DNA from: an uncultured Collinsella sp.
GTDB taxonomy: Bacteria; Actinomycetota; Coriobacteriia; Coriobacteriales; Coriobacteriaceae
Length of the DNA: 5,525 nt
Direction of reading: 5' to 3'
Assembly: GCA_958354105.1 (NCBI GenBank)
Contig: CATWVA010000058.1
Coordinates: forward strand, 1-5,525
Below the pieces are notes generated by a model. The model was not told the DNA's origin and made no database searches. It saw only the letters and a program-made list of their open reading frames with translations. This document shows, one piece after another, positions 5,305-5,525 of the stretch. The translations under genes and the position numbers were made by a program. How positions within the stretch are numbered: position 1 is the first letter of the stretch; each line of letters starts with the position of its first letter.

Positions 5305-5525
5305 ATGACGGCAAGCGACGCGACCGCGACAATTAAAAAGGGGAATTCGGAGCCCAGTTTCGATAAAACGGCTCAGCGCATCCTCAATCTTTTCTTTGTG
5401 CTCAACAGCTCCCCCGAACCGCTGACGACCGAGCAGATCGTCTTGGATTCTGACCTGGGATATGGCTCGGGCAATATCGACTCGGATAAGCGCAAGTTTC
5501 GGCGCGATCGTGACAAACTGCTCGA
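5305..5525 (+). CDS. Probable WYL-family transcription regulator, N-terminal winged HTH (3'-truncated)
   Basis: Only the first 73 codons are present; the frame runs out of the window. After a hydrophilic leader (MTASDATATIKKG), residues about 20-73 look like the N-terminal winged helix-turn-helix of WYL-domain regulators. A helix KTAQRILNLFFVLNSS is followed by LTTEQIV and the recognition-helix-like SDKRKFRRDRDKLL, comparable to the RTVxRDL pattern of the family. The WYL domain itself would lie beyond the window, so the class is inferred from the HTH only. The gene starts 198 bp from the divergent M28-like operon, which it could control. In many actinobacteria, paired WYL proteins (PafB/PafC) precede tatA/tatC; this could be such a pair member, but nothing here shows it. 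A different winged-HTH family cannot be excluded. Confidence 0.7.
   Translation, partial: MTASDATATIKKGNSEPSFDKTAQRILNLFFVLNSSPEPLTTEQIVLDSDLGYGSGNIDSDKRKFRRDRDKLL

Noticed and set aside
1..5525. CRISPR arrays, tRNA or rRNA genes, insertion sequence ends, attachment sites
   Set aside because: No regularly spaced long repeats, cloverleaf-like sequences, transposase fragments or terminal inverted repeats were seen; almost all of the window is covered by genes with one terminator gap and one short divergent intergenic region.

Overview
The window looks like chromosomal DNA from a GC-rich, Gram-positive gut actinobacterium of the Coriobacteriia, with Collinsella or a close relative as the best guess. 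The guess rests on the LPXTG-anchored SpaA/Cna-B surface protein, the WYL-type regulator, the strong GC-ending codon bias and the AGGAG-type ribosome binding sites. It is an impression from gene style, not from a search.

Layout. (1) Positions 1-1653, + strand: the 3' part of a sortase-anchored, pilin-like surface protein with Cna-B/SpaA modules and an LPATG sorting signal. Its 5' end lies outside the window. (2) 1661-1698: a bidirectional hairpin terminator shared by two converging transcription units. (3) 1720-5106, - strand: a two-gene operon. The first gene (5106 to 1960) encodes a 1048-residue membrane protein built on an M28 metallopeptidase-like fold. The second (1938 to 1720) encodes a 72-residue single-pass membrane protein. 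(4) 5107-5304: a 198-bp divergent intergenic region with a 9-bp direct repeat spaced by 42 bp, a 10-bp palindrome and weak promoter candidates. (5) 5305-5525, + strand: the N-terminus of a probable WYL-family transcription regulator, cut by the window end.

The most unusual object is the M28-like protein. Its fold appears split twice. Four predicted transmembrane helices sit between or next to the N-terminal helix and the HxD strand. A roughly 650-residue acidic, Ala/Pro/Glu-rich and probably disordered segment sits between the first and second halves of the peptidase core. Most positions expected to bind zinc or act as the catalytic base are changed, so it may be a pseudopeptidase working as a membrane scaffold or sensor. 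The inserted segment carries short Thr/Phe repeats, xPDP repeats, coiled-coil stretches, a more ordered island and a basic patch followed by a Trp/Asp-rich stretch. These could be docking or phosphorylation sites.

How the genes work together: the M28-like protein and the small membrane protein are probably co-transcribed and may act together at the membrane. The divergent WYL regulator is a candidate controller of that operon through the repeats between them. The surface protein belongs to a separate unit that only shares the terminator.
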